NCBI RefSeq assembly: GCF_003254155.1
Contig: NZ_QKZI01000002.1
Span: 248,001-312,000 of the forward strand
DNA length: 64,000 nucleotides
From: Psychrobacillus insolitus
GTDB lineage: Bacteria > Bacillota > Bacilli > Bacillales_A > Planococcaceae
Reading direction: 5' to 3'
A model generated the notes under the pieces. That model had not been told where the DNA came from and did no database searches. It saw only the letters and a list, made by a program, of their open reading frames with translations. Within the stretch, counting starts at the first letter, position 1, and each line of letters opens with the position of its first letter. Shown piece after piece: positions 8,115 to 17,545 of this stretch. Position numbers and translations under genes: made by a program.

Positions 8115-9230
8115 GTGAAATTTTTGCATATATTCAATATGGATGAACATGTAGAAAGGATGGAGAAGCTGACCGGGACAATTACACACTATATGGGGAA
8201 CTCATATACAGGAAATGGAGTAAAGAATTTTTATAATGAAATCATTCAGGAAGCTTACAAAGTCTACTTTTTTAAGGGGCCGCTTTCTTTAAAGGTTTCT
8301 ACCATTTTGAAAGAAGTTGGATATGCAGCATCCCGTAGAGGAAAAAATACGGAATGGTTTTACAATCCACTTCACGAAGATATCCTGGAAGGAATTTATA
8401 TTGTAGACAATCGGACTCTCTATTTACAATCCGATGATATAGATCCATCCTACTACGGAGCGGGCCATGAATGGGTTCTGTATTATGAAGCTTATGATGA
8501 AAGAAAGCTAAGAGATATTGGACCAATTATTCGCGATAAACAAATTGCGAATAATGTTTGGTTAACAAAAGGGCTACAAGCTCTATCTCGAGCAAAAACG
8601 ATTCATGATGATTGGGAGCAGATTATTGCTCCATCAGTAAATTGGAATGGAATAGATGAATTGTTGGAACGGTTGATCAAAGAAGCTATCGGCAATATAA
8701 AGCTTCAAAAAAGACCTGAAATTACCCATCGTTTAATGGGTTCACTGACACCTCTTGGTGCGGAAGACACATTCAAGTCCATCAGTGCTCGTTTAAAAAC
8801 GCGACTGTATATAAAGGGGTTACCTGGTAGTGGTAAGTCTACTTTTATGAAAAAGTTTGCAGATGAAGCAAAAAATCATGGTCTAGATGTGCGTTATATT
8901 TGGTGTGGTTTGGATGCGAACAGTGTGGATGGCATCATACTTTCAGAGTTACAGTTATGTGTGGTGGATGCAACAGCTCCTCATATACATGACCCGGAGC
9001 GAGAAGGCGATGAAATTTTGGATTTCTTCGCGCATATTGACCAATCCTTAGTAGATGATGAAGCTTTGTTACAAATTCGGGAAGTGTATGTGAATGAAAT
9101 TGAAGTTGCACAGGATTATATTTCTACGTATGCCGAGGATTTGAGAATCATCAAAAAGTTATATGATTCTGCAATTGATGAGGACAAATGGCGTGCTCTG
9201 GAAAATAAAATGATTGCGACAGTAGAGTGA
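8115..9230 (+). CDS. P-loop ATPase-like protein (PRK06851-type), function unknown
   Basis: A 371-residue protein resembling the Firmicute family with two P-loop NTPase modules, annotated only as putative ATPase or nucleotide kinase. The second module has a good Walker A (YIKGLPGSGKSTFMKKF near residue 235). In the first module the corresponding loop reads 'FFKGPLSLKVSTILKEVG' near 55: the expected GxGKST is eroded, so only one site may bind nucleotide. The start is uncertain. GTG at 8115 gives the longest form without a clear ribosome site; ATG at 8139 or ATG at 8160 (preceded by GAAAGG) are alternatives. Single gene ending in a terminator. Confidence 0.75.
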   Translation: MKFLHIFNMDEHVERMEKLTGTITHYMGNSYTGNGVKNFYNEIIQEAYKVYFFKGPLSLKVSTILKEVGYAASRRGKNTEWFYNPLHEDILEGIYIVDNRTLYLQSDDIDPSYYGAGHEWVLYYEAYDERKLRDIGPIIRDKQIANNVWLTKGLQALSRAKTIHDDWEQIIAPSVNWNGIDELLERLIKEAIGNIKLQKRPEITHRLMGSLTPLGAEDTFKSISARLKTRLYIKGLPGSGKSTFMKKFADEAKNHGLDVRYIWCGLDANSVDGIILSELQLCVVDATAPHIHDPEREGDEILDFFAHIDQSLVDDEALLQIREVYVNEIEVAQDYISTYAEDLRIIKKLYDSAIDEDKWRALENKMIATVE

Positions 9231-9258
9231 GAGCGGGATGATTCCTGCTCTTTTTTTT
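9231..9258 (+). terminator. Terminator after the P-loop ATPase gene
   Basis: GAGCGGG pairs with CCTGCTC (one G-T pair), directly after the stop codon, followed by eight T. Confidence 0.85.
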
Positions 9259-9542
9259 ATTGTAAATTTTGTAATAGTTTATTCTTAAATGTAAAGATTA
9301 TCAGAATATTATATACAACAAAGTATTTAATTTGGTAATATAAAAATGGTTAATTAGGTAATACTAATTAATTTTCATATTAAAAAATACATTAAATTAC
9401 ATTTATTTATTTAAAAATATTTTAAGAGTAGTTAATATAGCTTAATTTTTATACTAAATTAGATTTCAAGTTTTTTAAGAAAGTATATCTTGGCATATAA
9501 AATTTAAAACTATAATAAAGGAATTTAATTGGAGGCATAAAG
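9259..9542. other. AT-rich gene-free region upstream of the cas operon
   Basis: About 280 bases of very A/T-rich sequence without a supportable gene. It must hold the cas operon promoter, but many weak -10-like boxes make a specific call unsafe. The GGAGGCA ribosome site of cas6 is at its end. Confidence 0.6.
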
Positions 9543-10277
9543 ATGAAGTTACAAGTAAGTTTTAATGCTCCTATCTTGCCGCGTAGATATCATTTCTTGT
9601 TTACAAGTCTTATTAAATCCGCTCTAGAAGTATCTGCACCCAAGTTGAAAAATGGTATGTATCAATACGGTGTAAAATCGAATAAAATTCCCAAACCATT
9701 TACGGGATCCGTTTATTTACAATCATATCGAATGGAAGAGGATGGCTTTCAAATTGATGGAGAGGTCAAGTTAATAATCTCATCTCCTTCCGCAGAGTTT
9801 CTTATCCATGTATATAACGGGTTCATACAAAAAACTAATTATAAATATAAGAAATACGAATTAGATGTAAATCATGTCAAAATATTAACGGAAAAATTAC
9901 CAACAAAAGAAAAAATATTATTAAACACGCTTTCTCCGATTGCACTTAAGGATAAGAGTGGTCGTTTTCTTTCAGTTGAAGACCCAAATTATGAAAAAGA
10001 GCTAGTCTATATTTCAAACGAAGTAGTAAAGGCAGTTGAAGGTAGAGAGCTCAATAGACCATTGAAGTTTACTCCTATATCGATGCAAAAAACAATCGTT
10101 CAGTTACAACATGATTCATTTAGGAAATTGAACAATAAATCCATTTTATTTGTAGAAAGTTACAAAGGGTTATTTTTGTTAGAGGGACATAATGAAGATT
10201 TAACTATATTAACGCAAGCAGGACTTGGTCATAGAAGGGCTCAATTATTCGGAGCTGTGGAATTAGTAGATGAATAA
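9543..10277 (+). CDS. cas6: CRISPR-associated endoribonuclease Cas6 (type I-B)
   Basis: Processes the CRISPR precursor RNA by cutting within each repeat. The 244-residue protein has the tandem ferredoxin-like fold of Cas6: MKLQVSFNAPILPRRYHFLF at the N-terminus, with a conserved basic/aromatic stretch around the first helix, and the glycine-rich C-terminal loop 'QAGLGHRRAQLFGAVELVDE', which matches the Cas6 G-rich signature (GxGxxxxxGFG). H17 in RRYHFLF is a candidate catalytic histidine. First gene of an intact interference operon, 15 bases from cas8b1. Clear GGAGG site. Confidence 0.92.
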   Translation: MKLQVSFNAPILPRRYHFLFTSLIKSALEVSAPKLKNGMYQYGVKSNKIPKPFTGSVYLQSYRMEEDGFQIDGEVKLIISSPSAEFLIHVYNGFIQKTNYKYKKYELDVNHVKILTEKLPTKEKILLNTLSPIALKDKSGRFLSVEDPNYEKELVYISNEVVKAVEGRELNRPLKFTPISMQKTIVQLQHDSFRKLNNKSILFVESYKGLFLLEGHNEDLTILTQAGLGHRRAQLFGAVELVDE

Positions 10278-10292
10278 GGGAAGTGAATCAAT

Positions 10293-11972
10293 TTGACGAT
10301 TAAAGTAACACTCAATGATTTTCTCTATAATGCTGGTGTACTAGGATTGCTAAGAATATTTCAGCACGCCAAAATTCCGTGTGAGGTGGAGGGACAATCC
10401 CTTTTATTTGAGGAAAGCAACTTGGAGGACATAGGAGAACACTATTTTAATTTTCTTATTGATCGTTATGGATGTGAGACAAGCTATGAAAAGATGATTT
10501 CAAGTGAAGAGTTTATAAAATCTTGTTTAGCTGAACAAATAGAAGAAAAGCATTTAGAAGATTTTAATACGTTAATTGAAAATGTAAAGAAATGGCTTAC
10601 TTCTAACAGCTATAAAAATACATACGGGTTTTTAACCGAAGTATATTTCCCCTTTGTAGAAATCGCACAATCACTAAAGAAAATTACTAAAAAGAAAAGT
10701 GAATCCATAGGAGATATTAAGCCACTAGTTCAAGAAGAGGCAGGTAAATTATTGGACTGCATAAGCCACTTAAAACATTCGCAAGCAAAGCACTATTTAG
10801 TTGCACGCAGTCTAAGTTATCAAATTATACAAGGTTTTTGGACAAACGTTTCTTTTCTAAATAGTACTGCTAGTAAAAAAGATCTTTATGGGGAATACGC
10901 TAATTATTTCACAAATGCTGCATTGACTTATATTGAAACTAAGAAAGACGAAAGAAAATACGAAAAAAATAAATTGCACTGTGCATTATGTGAAAATACA
11001 ATGGGGAAATTGTCTGAGACTTTTGATTTAACTTGGCTACAAAAAATGGGGGTGGATTCAGCAAGAAAATCCTCACATTATTGGAACCATCAAAAAGACT
11101 TGTTTATTTGTCCGATATGTAACTTAATCTATAGTTGTGTACCACTTGGGTTTACGATTGCCAAAGGAAAAGGAATATTTCTTAATAATAATCAGTCAGT
11201 AAAACAGTTAATTTCAGCAAATTCTATTTCTCTAAGGAATGGAGAGAAGGAAATTACTCCAGATGAGTTAGAGGAAATGGCTTATTACCGTATTTTAGAT
11301 GTTATGATTCAAAATGCCGTTGGAAAAAAAGAATTAGAAATTGATAATATTCAAATTGTGAAGTTTGATAAATATAATGAGTCACGACCATACACGTTTA
11401 ATATTTTATCTCGCGAACGAGCAAAGACAATGATTGATTCGAAAAGTAGTTTGAATTATTTAGTTGGTAAGTTTGCAAAAGAAAATAAAGAATATGTTGG
11501 GCTTTATCAAGAAGTCATAAAAAGACTATACAATGGTCAATCCTTTTATGACTTACTCTATCGATTGATGAAATTATTTATAGAAGGCGAATTTAAAAAT
11601 GGCATCGCTATTAAACATATATTACGCATCTCGAATAACCAATTCAAAGGAGGTATTCACTTTATGACATTTGAAGAATTAGAAAAGGTAAGAAACATTG
11701 GGTTCTATTTGAAAAAACAATATTACGGTCAAGAAAATAAACTAGGTGGTATTTCCTATAGGTTATTAAATGCTCTAAAAGTAAAAAATCCAAACAAATT
11801 TATGGAGACACTTATTCAGGCGTATAGCTATAAAAAAGTAGCGATTCCAATTGTTTTCGTACAAGCGCTTAGTGATCAAGAAAAATTTCAAACAATTGGT
11901 TATGCTTTCTTATTAGGTTTACAAGGATATGATGGCCAGGAGAAAAAAGAGGTGAAAATGGTACATGCGTAA
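10293..11972 (+). CDS. cas8b1: Type I-B Cascade large subunit Cas8b1/Cst1
   Basis: The large subunit of the Cascade surveillance complex, expected to read the PAM and recruit Cas3. The 559-residue protein is recognisable by position between cas6 and cas7 and by paired zinc-binding cysteines: CALCENTMG near residue 230 and CPICNLIYS near 275, followed by the hydrophobic VPLGFTIAKGKGIF. This is the Cst1 version of Cas8. Its C-terminal residues overlap the start of cas7 by 8 bases, as expected for translational coupling. No frameshift or internal stop is seen. Confidence 0.88.
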   Translation: MTIKVTLNDFLYNAGVLGLLRIFQHAKIPCEVEGQSLLFEESNLEDIGEHYFNFLIDRYGCETSYEKMISSEEFIKSCLAEQIEEKHLEDFNTLIENVKKWLTSNSYKNTYGFLTEVYFPFVEIAQSLKKITKKKSESIGDIKPLVQEEAGKLLDCISHLKHSQAKHYLVARSLSYQIIQGFWTNVSFLNSTASKKDLYGEYANYFTNAALTYIETKKDERKYEKNKLHCALCENTMGKLSETFDLTWLQKMGVDSARKSSHYWNHQKDLFICPICNLIYSCVPLGFTIAKGKGIFLNNNQSVKQLISANSISLRNGEKEITPDELEEMAYYRILDVMIQNAVGKKELEIDNIQIVKFDKYNESRPYTFNILSRERAKTMIDSKSSLNYLVGKFAKENKEYVGLYQEVIKRLYNGQSFYDLLYRLMKLFIEGEFKNGIAIKHILRISNNQFKGGIHFMTFEELEKVRNIGFYLKKQYYGQENKLGGISYRLLNALKVKNPNKFMETLIQAYSYKKVAIPIVFVQALSDQEKFQTIGYAFLLGLQGYDGQEKKEVKMVHA

Positions 11973-12849
11973 AAAAGGATTAACACTAAGTATGATTTTC
12001 GAAGCAGAAAGTGCAAATTATGGAGAAGGTGTAGGAAACGTTACGTCACTGAAAAAAATTTCAAGAGGCGATCATGAGATGTACTCATATATTTCAAGAC
12101 AAGCTTTACGCTTCAATATTGTAGATCAAATGGGGGTGGCTAACACTCCTCTAGGATTAGATAAAAAAGTACTCCAGTTCCACCCAGACGCAACTATTGC
12201 AGACTACCCTGAGATTGATTTATTTGGATATATGAAAACATCTAAATCCACAAAAACAAGAGCGGCGGTAGTACGCCTTTCCAATGCGATAGCGCTAGAA
12301 AGTTATAATACAGATTTAGAATTTTTAACAAATAAAGGATTGTTTGATCGTTACAAAAGAACAGAAGGAAAAGAAGGCGAAGAGCTTAAAGGTGGTAATA
12401 TTGCTCAAAGTGAAATCCATAAATCTTTCTATGCTTACACAGTAACAATAGACTTGGATAAAGTTGGTATTGATGAGAGTGATGATGTAGAAATTCCTTT
12501 GGAAGAGCGTGCAAAAAGAGTAACTGAATTATTAAATACACTCAAATTCCTCTACCGAGATATTAAAGGTCGACGTGAAAATCTTTCTCCAATAGTTGCT
12601 GTTGGAGGGGTCTACGATATTAAAAATCCATTCTTTGAAAATCGCTTAAAGATAAAAAGTAATAAACTTGTAGTTAATACCATTCAATCCATTTTGAATT
12701 TAGATGACACTATTAAAAAACACACCAATGTAGGCCTAGTAAAAGGGTTACTTGAAAATGATGAAGAAATTGAAAGTGACTTGAATGCTATACCAATGGC
12801 GGAATTATTTAAAAAACTAGAAATAGAAGTTGCAGCATATTACAAATAA
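11965..12849 (+). CDS. cas7: Cascade backbone subunit Cas7 (Cst2/DevR type)
   Basis: Cas7 polymerises along the crRNA to form the Cascade backbone. The 294-residue protein starts with the DevR/Cst2 signature (LTLSMIFEAESANYGEG), followed by NVTSLKKISRGDHEMYSYISR, the RNA-binding thumb region. The Cst2-type C-terminus (VGGVYDIKNPFFENRL near 210) is present. It overlaps cas8b1 by 8 bases and ends 12 bases before cas5. Full length. Confidence 0.92.
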   Translation: MRKKGLTLSMIFEAESANYGEGVGNVTSLKKISRGDHEMYSYISRQALRFNIVDQMGVANTPLGLDKKVLQFHPDATIADYPEIDLFGYMKTSKSTKTRAAVVRLSNAIALESYNTDLEFLTNKGLFDRYKRTEGKEGEELKGGNIAQSEIHKSFYAYTVTIDLDKVGIDESDDVEIPLEERAKRVTELLNTLKFLYRDIKGRRENLSPIVAVGGVYDIKNPFFENRLKIKSNKLVVNTIQSILNLDDTIKKHTNVGLVKGLLENDEEIESDLNAIPMAELFKKLEIEVAAYYK

Positions 12850-13596
<747 letters not shown>

Positions 13597-13605
13597 AGGA
13601 ATGAA

Positions 13606-15819
13606 ATGATGTTTGATGAATTACTTGCTAAATCAGAAAGTAAAGGAAATCAAGCGGAAATGATCTGGGGGCATACAAATCAGTTATTAATAAGGTATAA
13701 CTCTATGAAAAATCTATATCCTAATATCCTACATGCAGTCGATTGGGATTTACTTCAACTAGCTTGTTATTATCATGATGTTGGTAAAGCTAATACGAAA
13801 TTCCAAAATAAGTTAAGAAAAAAAGAAGAGCGAATTAAAGACGTGTATTCAGATGTAAAAGAAATTCCACATGGTTATCTCAGTTGTGCATTTGTTCCTA
13901 TAAAGGAATTGTTACAAAAGCATTCGGAGTCAGAAGTAAAGTTATTATTAAAAGCAATTTATTATCATCATGAACGTGATAAAGAAGTGACTGAAGATAG
14001 TAAGTTGATTGTAAAAAATGATCTTATTTCATACACATCAATGTTAGTGAAACAAGGGTTTGAAAATGTTGAAGTACCGAAGTTTCATTATGGGAAGTTT
14101 GTAAAGAAAGAAAGTATGAACGAAGAAGAACTTTATAATTTCGTCAAAATAAAAGGTCTACTTAATAAGCTAGACTTTGCAGCAAGTGCACATATCGATG
14201 CAGAGATAGCACCGGATAATTTGGTTGAAAAATTAGATTTATATTTAAAAAAGTATGGTAGAAATGAATTGCAAGAGTATTTATATGAAAGACAGCATCA
14301 AAGTCATGTAATTATAGGATCTACAGGAATTGGGAAGACAGAGGCAGCCCTTTATTGGATTGGTGATTCAAAAGGTATTTTTACATTACCTTTAAAAGTT
14401 TCTATTAATGCTATTTATGATCGTTTAATAAGTAAAATTGGTTACAAAACAGTAGGGTTATTGCATAGTGATACTGTATCTGAATATGTGAAACGTAGGG
14501 AAGATAACGAATTTGATCTTACTTTAGTGCACCAAACGAAACAATTTTCTAACCCATTAACAATTTGCACACTGGATCAAATTGTAGATTTTGTTGGGTT
14601 ATATCCTGGTTTTGAAATGAAACTGGCAGTACTTTCATATAGCAAACTTGTAATCGATGAAATACAAATGTATAGTCCAAAGCTTGCGGCATTTATTGTT
14701 TTAGGTTTAAAGCATATTACTTCAGTTGGCGGAAAGTTTTTAATTATGACTGCGACTTTTCCGCCGTTAATAGGGGAAGCGTTACAAAAACTTGGTATTC
14801 ATCGTGAACCGCCTAAAATGTTTTTGAAGCTAGATGAAAATAATCAGCCGATTATTCGCCATTTTATGGAGATTCGAGAAAAAGATTTAGATATAGAAGA
14901 TGTACTTCAAGAAGGTGTCGAACGAAAAGTACTCATCATTGTGAATACGGTTAAAAAAGCACAAGAATTATATAGTCAGTGCAAGCTGTTTGGTATTCGT
15001 GCGGAGGTTTTGCATAGTCGTTTTATAAATGAGGATAGGGCAAGAAAAGAAGCAAGAATTATAGAAATGGGTAAATTAACTTGTGAGAAAAAAGGAATAT
15101 GGATTACAACACAAGTAGTAGAAGCCAGTGTAGACATAGATTTTGATGTTCTTTTCACCGAGCTTTCCGAAGCTGCGGGATTATTTCAACGAATGGGAAG
15201 AGTTTTTAGAAATCGTATTTATAAATTGAACAAGCCAAACGTATTTGTGTATACAGGAGAGCCTTTGCCGTCAGGTATTTCTGCAACAAGTAAAAAATCA
15301 GTTGTAGATTATACAATTTATAAAAAATCGAAGGAGGTACTTTTAAAATACAATAATGGATTTGTATCGGAAAAAGAGAAAATAGACATTGTAGATGCTA
15401 TCTATTCCAGGGAAGCACTTGAGGGAAGTGAATATTTAAAGGAATTCGATGAAATAGTTCAGCAGTATTTAAATACATTGGCGTATGAAACGAAAGATAA
15501 ACCAAAACTTCGAGATATACAAAATGAGAATATTATTCCTGAAAGTGTATACAGGCAGTACGAGAATGAAATCCAACAAATAGAAATAGATTTAAAAGAT
15601 AAAAAGGTGTCATGGAGCCAAAAAATTGAACTTTTAACTCAGTTGAAGGAATATGTAGTTAATATTCCAACATGGGCTTATAGAAGTGCGAAAGAAAAGG
15701 GCTTAATTAATATGAAGATTGAAGTGGATCAATACAATAATTATCCTGTTGTTCAGTTTAAGTATACAAGTGAACAGGGGCTTATGTATGAAATTGATAG
15801 TGATGCAGGATTCATGTAA
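13606..15819 (+). CDS. cas3: CRISPR nuclease-helicase Cas3
   Basis: Degrades target DNA after recruitment by Cascade. The 737-residue protein has an N-terminal HD nuclease domain (CYYHDVGKANTKFQNKL near 57, then YYHHERD near 125) and a superfamily-2 helicase: Walker A IIGSTGIGKTEAAL near 240, DEIQMY near 355 as Walker B, MTATFPP as motif III near 385, and VEASVDIDFD...FQRMGRVFRN as motifs V-VI near 510. All catalytic signatures are present, so interference looks competent. It ends 13 bases before the stub of cas4. Confidence 0.95.
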   Translation: MMFDELLAKSESKGNQAEMIWGHTNQLLIRYNSMKNLYPNILHAVDWDLLQLACYYHDVGKANTKFQNKLRKKEERIKDVYSDVKEIPHGYLSCAFVPIKELLQKHSESEVKLLLKAIYYHHERDKEVTEDSKLIVKNDLISYTSMLVKQGFENVEVPKFHYGKFVKKESMNEEELYNFVKIKGLLNKLDFAASAHIDAEIAPDNLVEKLDLYLKKYGRNELQEYLYERQHQSHVIIGSTGIGKTEAALYWIGDSKGIFTLPLKVSINAIYDRLISKIGYKTVGLLHSDTVSEYVKRREDNEFDLTLVHQTKQFSNPLTICTLDQIVDFVGLYPGFEMKLAVLSYSKLVIDEIQMYSPKLAAFIVLGLKHITSVGGKFLIMTATFPPLIGEALQKLGIHREPPKMFLKLDENNQPIIRHFMEIREKDLDIEDVLQEGVERKVLIIVNTVKKAQELYSQCKLFGIRAEVLHSRFINEDRARKEARIIEMGKLTCEKKGIWITTQVVEASVDIDFDVLFTELSEAAGLFQRMGRVFRNRIYKLNKPNVFVYTGEPLPSGISATSKKSVVDYTIYKKSKEVLLKYNNGFVSEKEKIDIVDAIYSREALEGSEYLKEFDEIVQQYLNTLAYETKDKPKLRDIQNENIIPESVYRQYENEIQQIEIDLKDKKVSWSQKIELLTQLKEYVVNIPTWAYRSAKEKGLINMKIEVDQYNNYPVVQFKYTSEQGLMYEIDSDAGFM

Positions 15820-15832
15820 AGGAGTGGTTTGA

Positions 15833-15910
15833 TTGCAACAAATCGATGAAATGAGAGCAACTTGTATTAAGTGCAATGCATCATATGTTGAGAAATTTAA
15901 GAAGACATAA
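15833..15910 (+). pseudogene. cas4: cas4 5' stub fused to truncated cas1 (deletion junction)
   Basis: An AAAGGAG site eight bases before TTG opens a frame MQQIDEM, then changes into out-of-frame cas1 sequence ([18 protein letters not shown]) and stops. The spacing after cas3, the start signal and the MQQID-like beginning suggest the first residues of Cas4. The deletion would have removed the rest of cas4 and roughly the first half of cas1. That the stub is cas4 is inferred from the usual I-B order (cas3-cas4-cas1-cas2), since seven codons cannot identify it. Confidence 0.55.
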
Positions 15911-16543
15911 AGAAAATACGGAAGATGTAATAAATGAAATGATTAAAATGAAAAAGATGGTTCCTACAGCAGATAGTATTCAAATGCTAATGGGGATTGA
16001 AGGGAAAGCAAGAGCATATTATTACCAAGGGTTTAATGGAATAATAAAAAATGAGGATTTTTTATTTAAGAAACGTGAAAAAAGACCACCTTCAGATCCA
16101 ATAAATGCGCTGATTTCATTTGGAAACAGTTTAATGTATACGGCAGTTTTATCTGAAATATATAAAACTCAACTTAGTCCGACAATTAGTTTTTTACATG
16201 AACCTGCATCGAGAAGGTTTTCTTTATCGTTAGATATTGCCGAGATATTTAAGCCTTTAATAATGGATAATTTAATATTTTCACTAATAAATAATCGGAC
16301 GATTAGAATACACCACTTTGAATTTATAGAAACTAACATATGCATGATGAATGATGAATGATGAATGAAGAAGGAAGAAAAATTTTTATTAAAGAATTTG
16401 AACAAAGAGTGAGTACCACTGTTCAACATAGAAAATTGAACCGAAAAACGTCTTATAGATTCCTTGTAAGGCTGGAGTGTTACAAATTGATAAAGCATTT
16501 TATAGAAGATGAAGATTACAAAGCACTCAAGGCGTGGTGGTAG
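15855..16543 (+). pseudogene. cas1: cas1, 5'-truncated and frameshifted
   Basis: Encodes the integrase half of Cas1: [18 protein letters not shown], then [16 protein letters not shown] (catalytic Glu), [42 protein letters not shown] (catalytic His and Asp). The N-terminal beta-sheet domain (about 150 residues) is gone. At 16344-16364 a 7-bp unit ATGATGA occurs three times in tandem and throws the frame into a stop; the last 60 codons (EEGRKIFIKEFEQRVSTTVQ onward) continue in another frame. One repeat unit would restore the frame. Spacer acquisition by this locus should be dead. Confidence 0.92.
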
Positions 16544-16545
16544 CC

Positions 16546-16809
16546 ATGTTTGTGATTATTTCATATGATGTAGATGTAAAGAGAGTAGCGAAAGTACACA
16601 AAGTGCTTAAAAAGTATTTAACGTGGACACAAAATTCCGTCTTTGAGGGAGAAATAACGGAAGGGAAATTGAAACAATGCCTTGCAGAAATTTCTAGAAA
16701 AACCGGTGAACACTATGATTCTATTTATATTTATCGCGTGGAAAATCCAAAGCATATTAAAAAAGTTGTCTTTGGAGTTGAAAAGGATTTCGAAAGCATG
16801 TTTTTGTAA
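16546..16809 (+). CDS. cas2: CRISPR-associated protein Cas2
   Basis: An 87-residue ferredoxin-fold protein that normally forms the Cas1-Cas2 adaptation complex. MFVIISYDVDVKRVAKVHKV carries the family's N-terminal YDV motif, and QNSVFEGEIT near residue 30 is the second signature. The start is at MFVIISYD, three bases after the cas1 stop. The gene is intact although its partner cas1 is broken. Confidence 0.93.
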   Translation: MFVIISYDVDVKRVAKVHKVLKKYLTWTQNSVFEGEITEGKLKQCLAEISRKTGEHYDSIYIYRVENPKHIKKVVFGVEKDFESMFL

Positions 16810-16991
16810 TTTTGCAGTAAAGCTTATTGCAGGCGAATTGATTAGAAGTGTTGATATTAAAGGTTTTAAAGGCAATTTTCATTAAATTATTTAAAACAAC
16901 TGCTACCTCACTGCATTTTTTGAGTGATTATAATTATTTTATTTTCTCTAAGCCTTGGTATATCTAGCTTTTCGAATGCTCTAAAACCAGG
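16810..16991 (+). promoter_or_regulatory. CRISPR leader region
   Basis: About 180 AT-rich bases between cas2 and the first repeat. The leader side is assigned because the mutated repeat is at the other end of the array and because cas2 borders this side. No specific integration-host or promoter motif could be fixed. Confidence 0.6.
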
Positions 16992-17213
16992 GTTTTCTAT
17001 CAACTAAGTGGAATGTAAATGGCGTCGAAAGTGACGTTTTAGATGAAGGACATATCGTTTTCTATCAACTAAGTGGAATGTAAATAATAATGTCAAACGC
17101 TTTAATAGATCGTCCTCGTCGTTTTCTATCAACTAAGTGGAATGTAAATCGAGTACTGCTGCCTTCTTACTGGTTGCGGAATATGTTTTTTATCAACTAA
17201 GTGGAATGTAAAT
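16992..17213 (+). CRISPR. Type I-B CRISPR array, 4 repeats and 3 spacers
   Basis: The 29-bp repeat begins GTTTTCTATCAACTAAG and ends TGGAATGTAAAT. Repeats lie at 16992, 17057, 17121 and 17185; the last has C-to-T at position 6, as expected for a leader-distal repeat. Spacers are 36, 35 and 35 bp (17021-17056, 17086-17120, 17150-17184). Cas6 cleavage would leave the usual 8-base 5' handle, here ATGTAAAT. The array is very short, which fits a locus that no longer acquires spacers. Each spacer is open in at least one frame, but no source can be named without a search. Confidence 0.97.
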
Positions 17214-17248
17214 TTTGACAACCACCCTATAGTAGGGTAGCCATTAGA

Positions 17249-17264
17249 GTGCGTGGATTGAAAT
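17249..17264 (+). repeat. Half of a type I-C CRISPR repeat
   Basis: GTGCGTGGATTGAAAT equals the 3' half of the well-known type I-C repeat family found in Bacillus (GTCGCAC...GTGCGTGGATTGAAAT). The stem's left half is absent. It starts exactly 35 bp after the last I-B repeat, the length of a spacer. About 30 bases of spacer-like sequence and a terminator follow. Confidence 0.7.
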
Positions 17265-17295
17265 AGCCCCCTCTTCGTCCTCAATATAGAAGATC

Positions 17296-17321
17296 AAACG
17301 ACTTGTAACGAGTCGTTTTTT
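17296..17321 (+). terminator. Terminator after the CRISPR locus
   Basis: AAACGACT pairs with AGTCGTTT around TGTAACG, ending in TTTTTT. It would end the array transcript. Confidence 0.88.
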
Positions 17322-17382
17322 GTTATCAATCCATTGACAGATGAATATATCAAATGTAATATATATTCATACAATTGAATAA

Positions 17383-17483
17383 TTATTTATATCAAGAGTG
17401 ACTGTGGGAGAGACCGAGTGAAGTCTAGCAACTCCTCCAGAATGGATATTTAAAAAAAGATAAATAGACATATAATGGACGGT
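17383..17483 (+). ncRNA. SAM-I (S-box)-like riboswitch, divergent
   Basis: ATCAAGAG, then GTGGGAGAGACCGAGTGAAG and GTCTAGCAAC follow the S-box order (ATCAAGAG, GGAGGGA, GGCCC..TGAaGCC, GGCAACC), including the GAC..GTC stem under TGAA. The P3-P4 side is short and weakly matched: TCCA-GAA-TGGA is the only clear hairpin and the canonical GGTGCTAATTCC box is not obvious. The context supports the call strongly: a terminator follows, then metNIQ, which is S-box controlled in Bacillus. Confidence 0.7.
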
Positions 17484-17512
17484 ACCTCTTTCAGTTTGAA
17501 AGAGGTTTTTTT
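17484..17512 (+). terminator. Leader terminator before metN
   Basis: ACCTCTTT...AAAGAGGT stem followed by TTTTTT, 34 bases before metN; it is the expected expression platform of the S-box leader. Confidence 0.88.
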
Positions 17513-17545
17513 ATATGGAATGAATTTAAGGTAGAGGTGATGACA

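Noticed and set aside
16682-16885. 67-codon open frame overlapping the cas2 3' end and leader
   Set aside because: Out of frame with the well-supported cas2 and without a ribosome site.
17214-17248. Fourth functional I-B spacer
   Set aside because: It has spacer length but is not closed by a I-B repeat, only by half of a I-C repeat, so it cannot be processed at its 3' side by Cas6 in the normal way.
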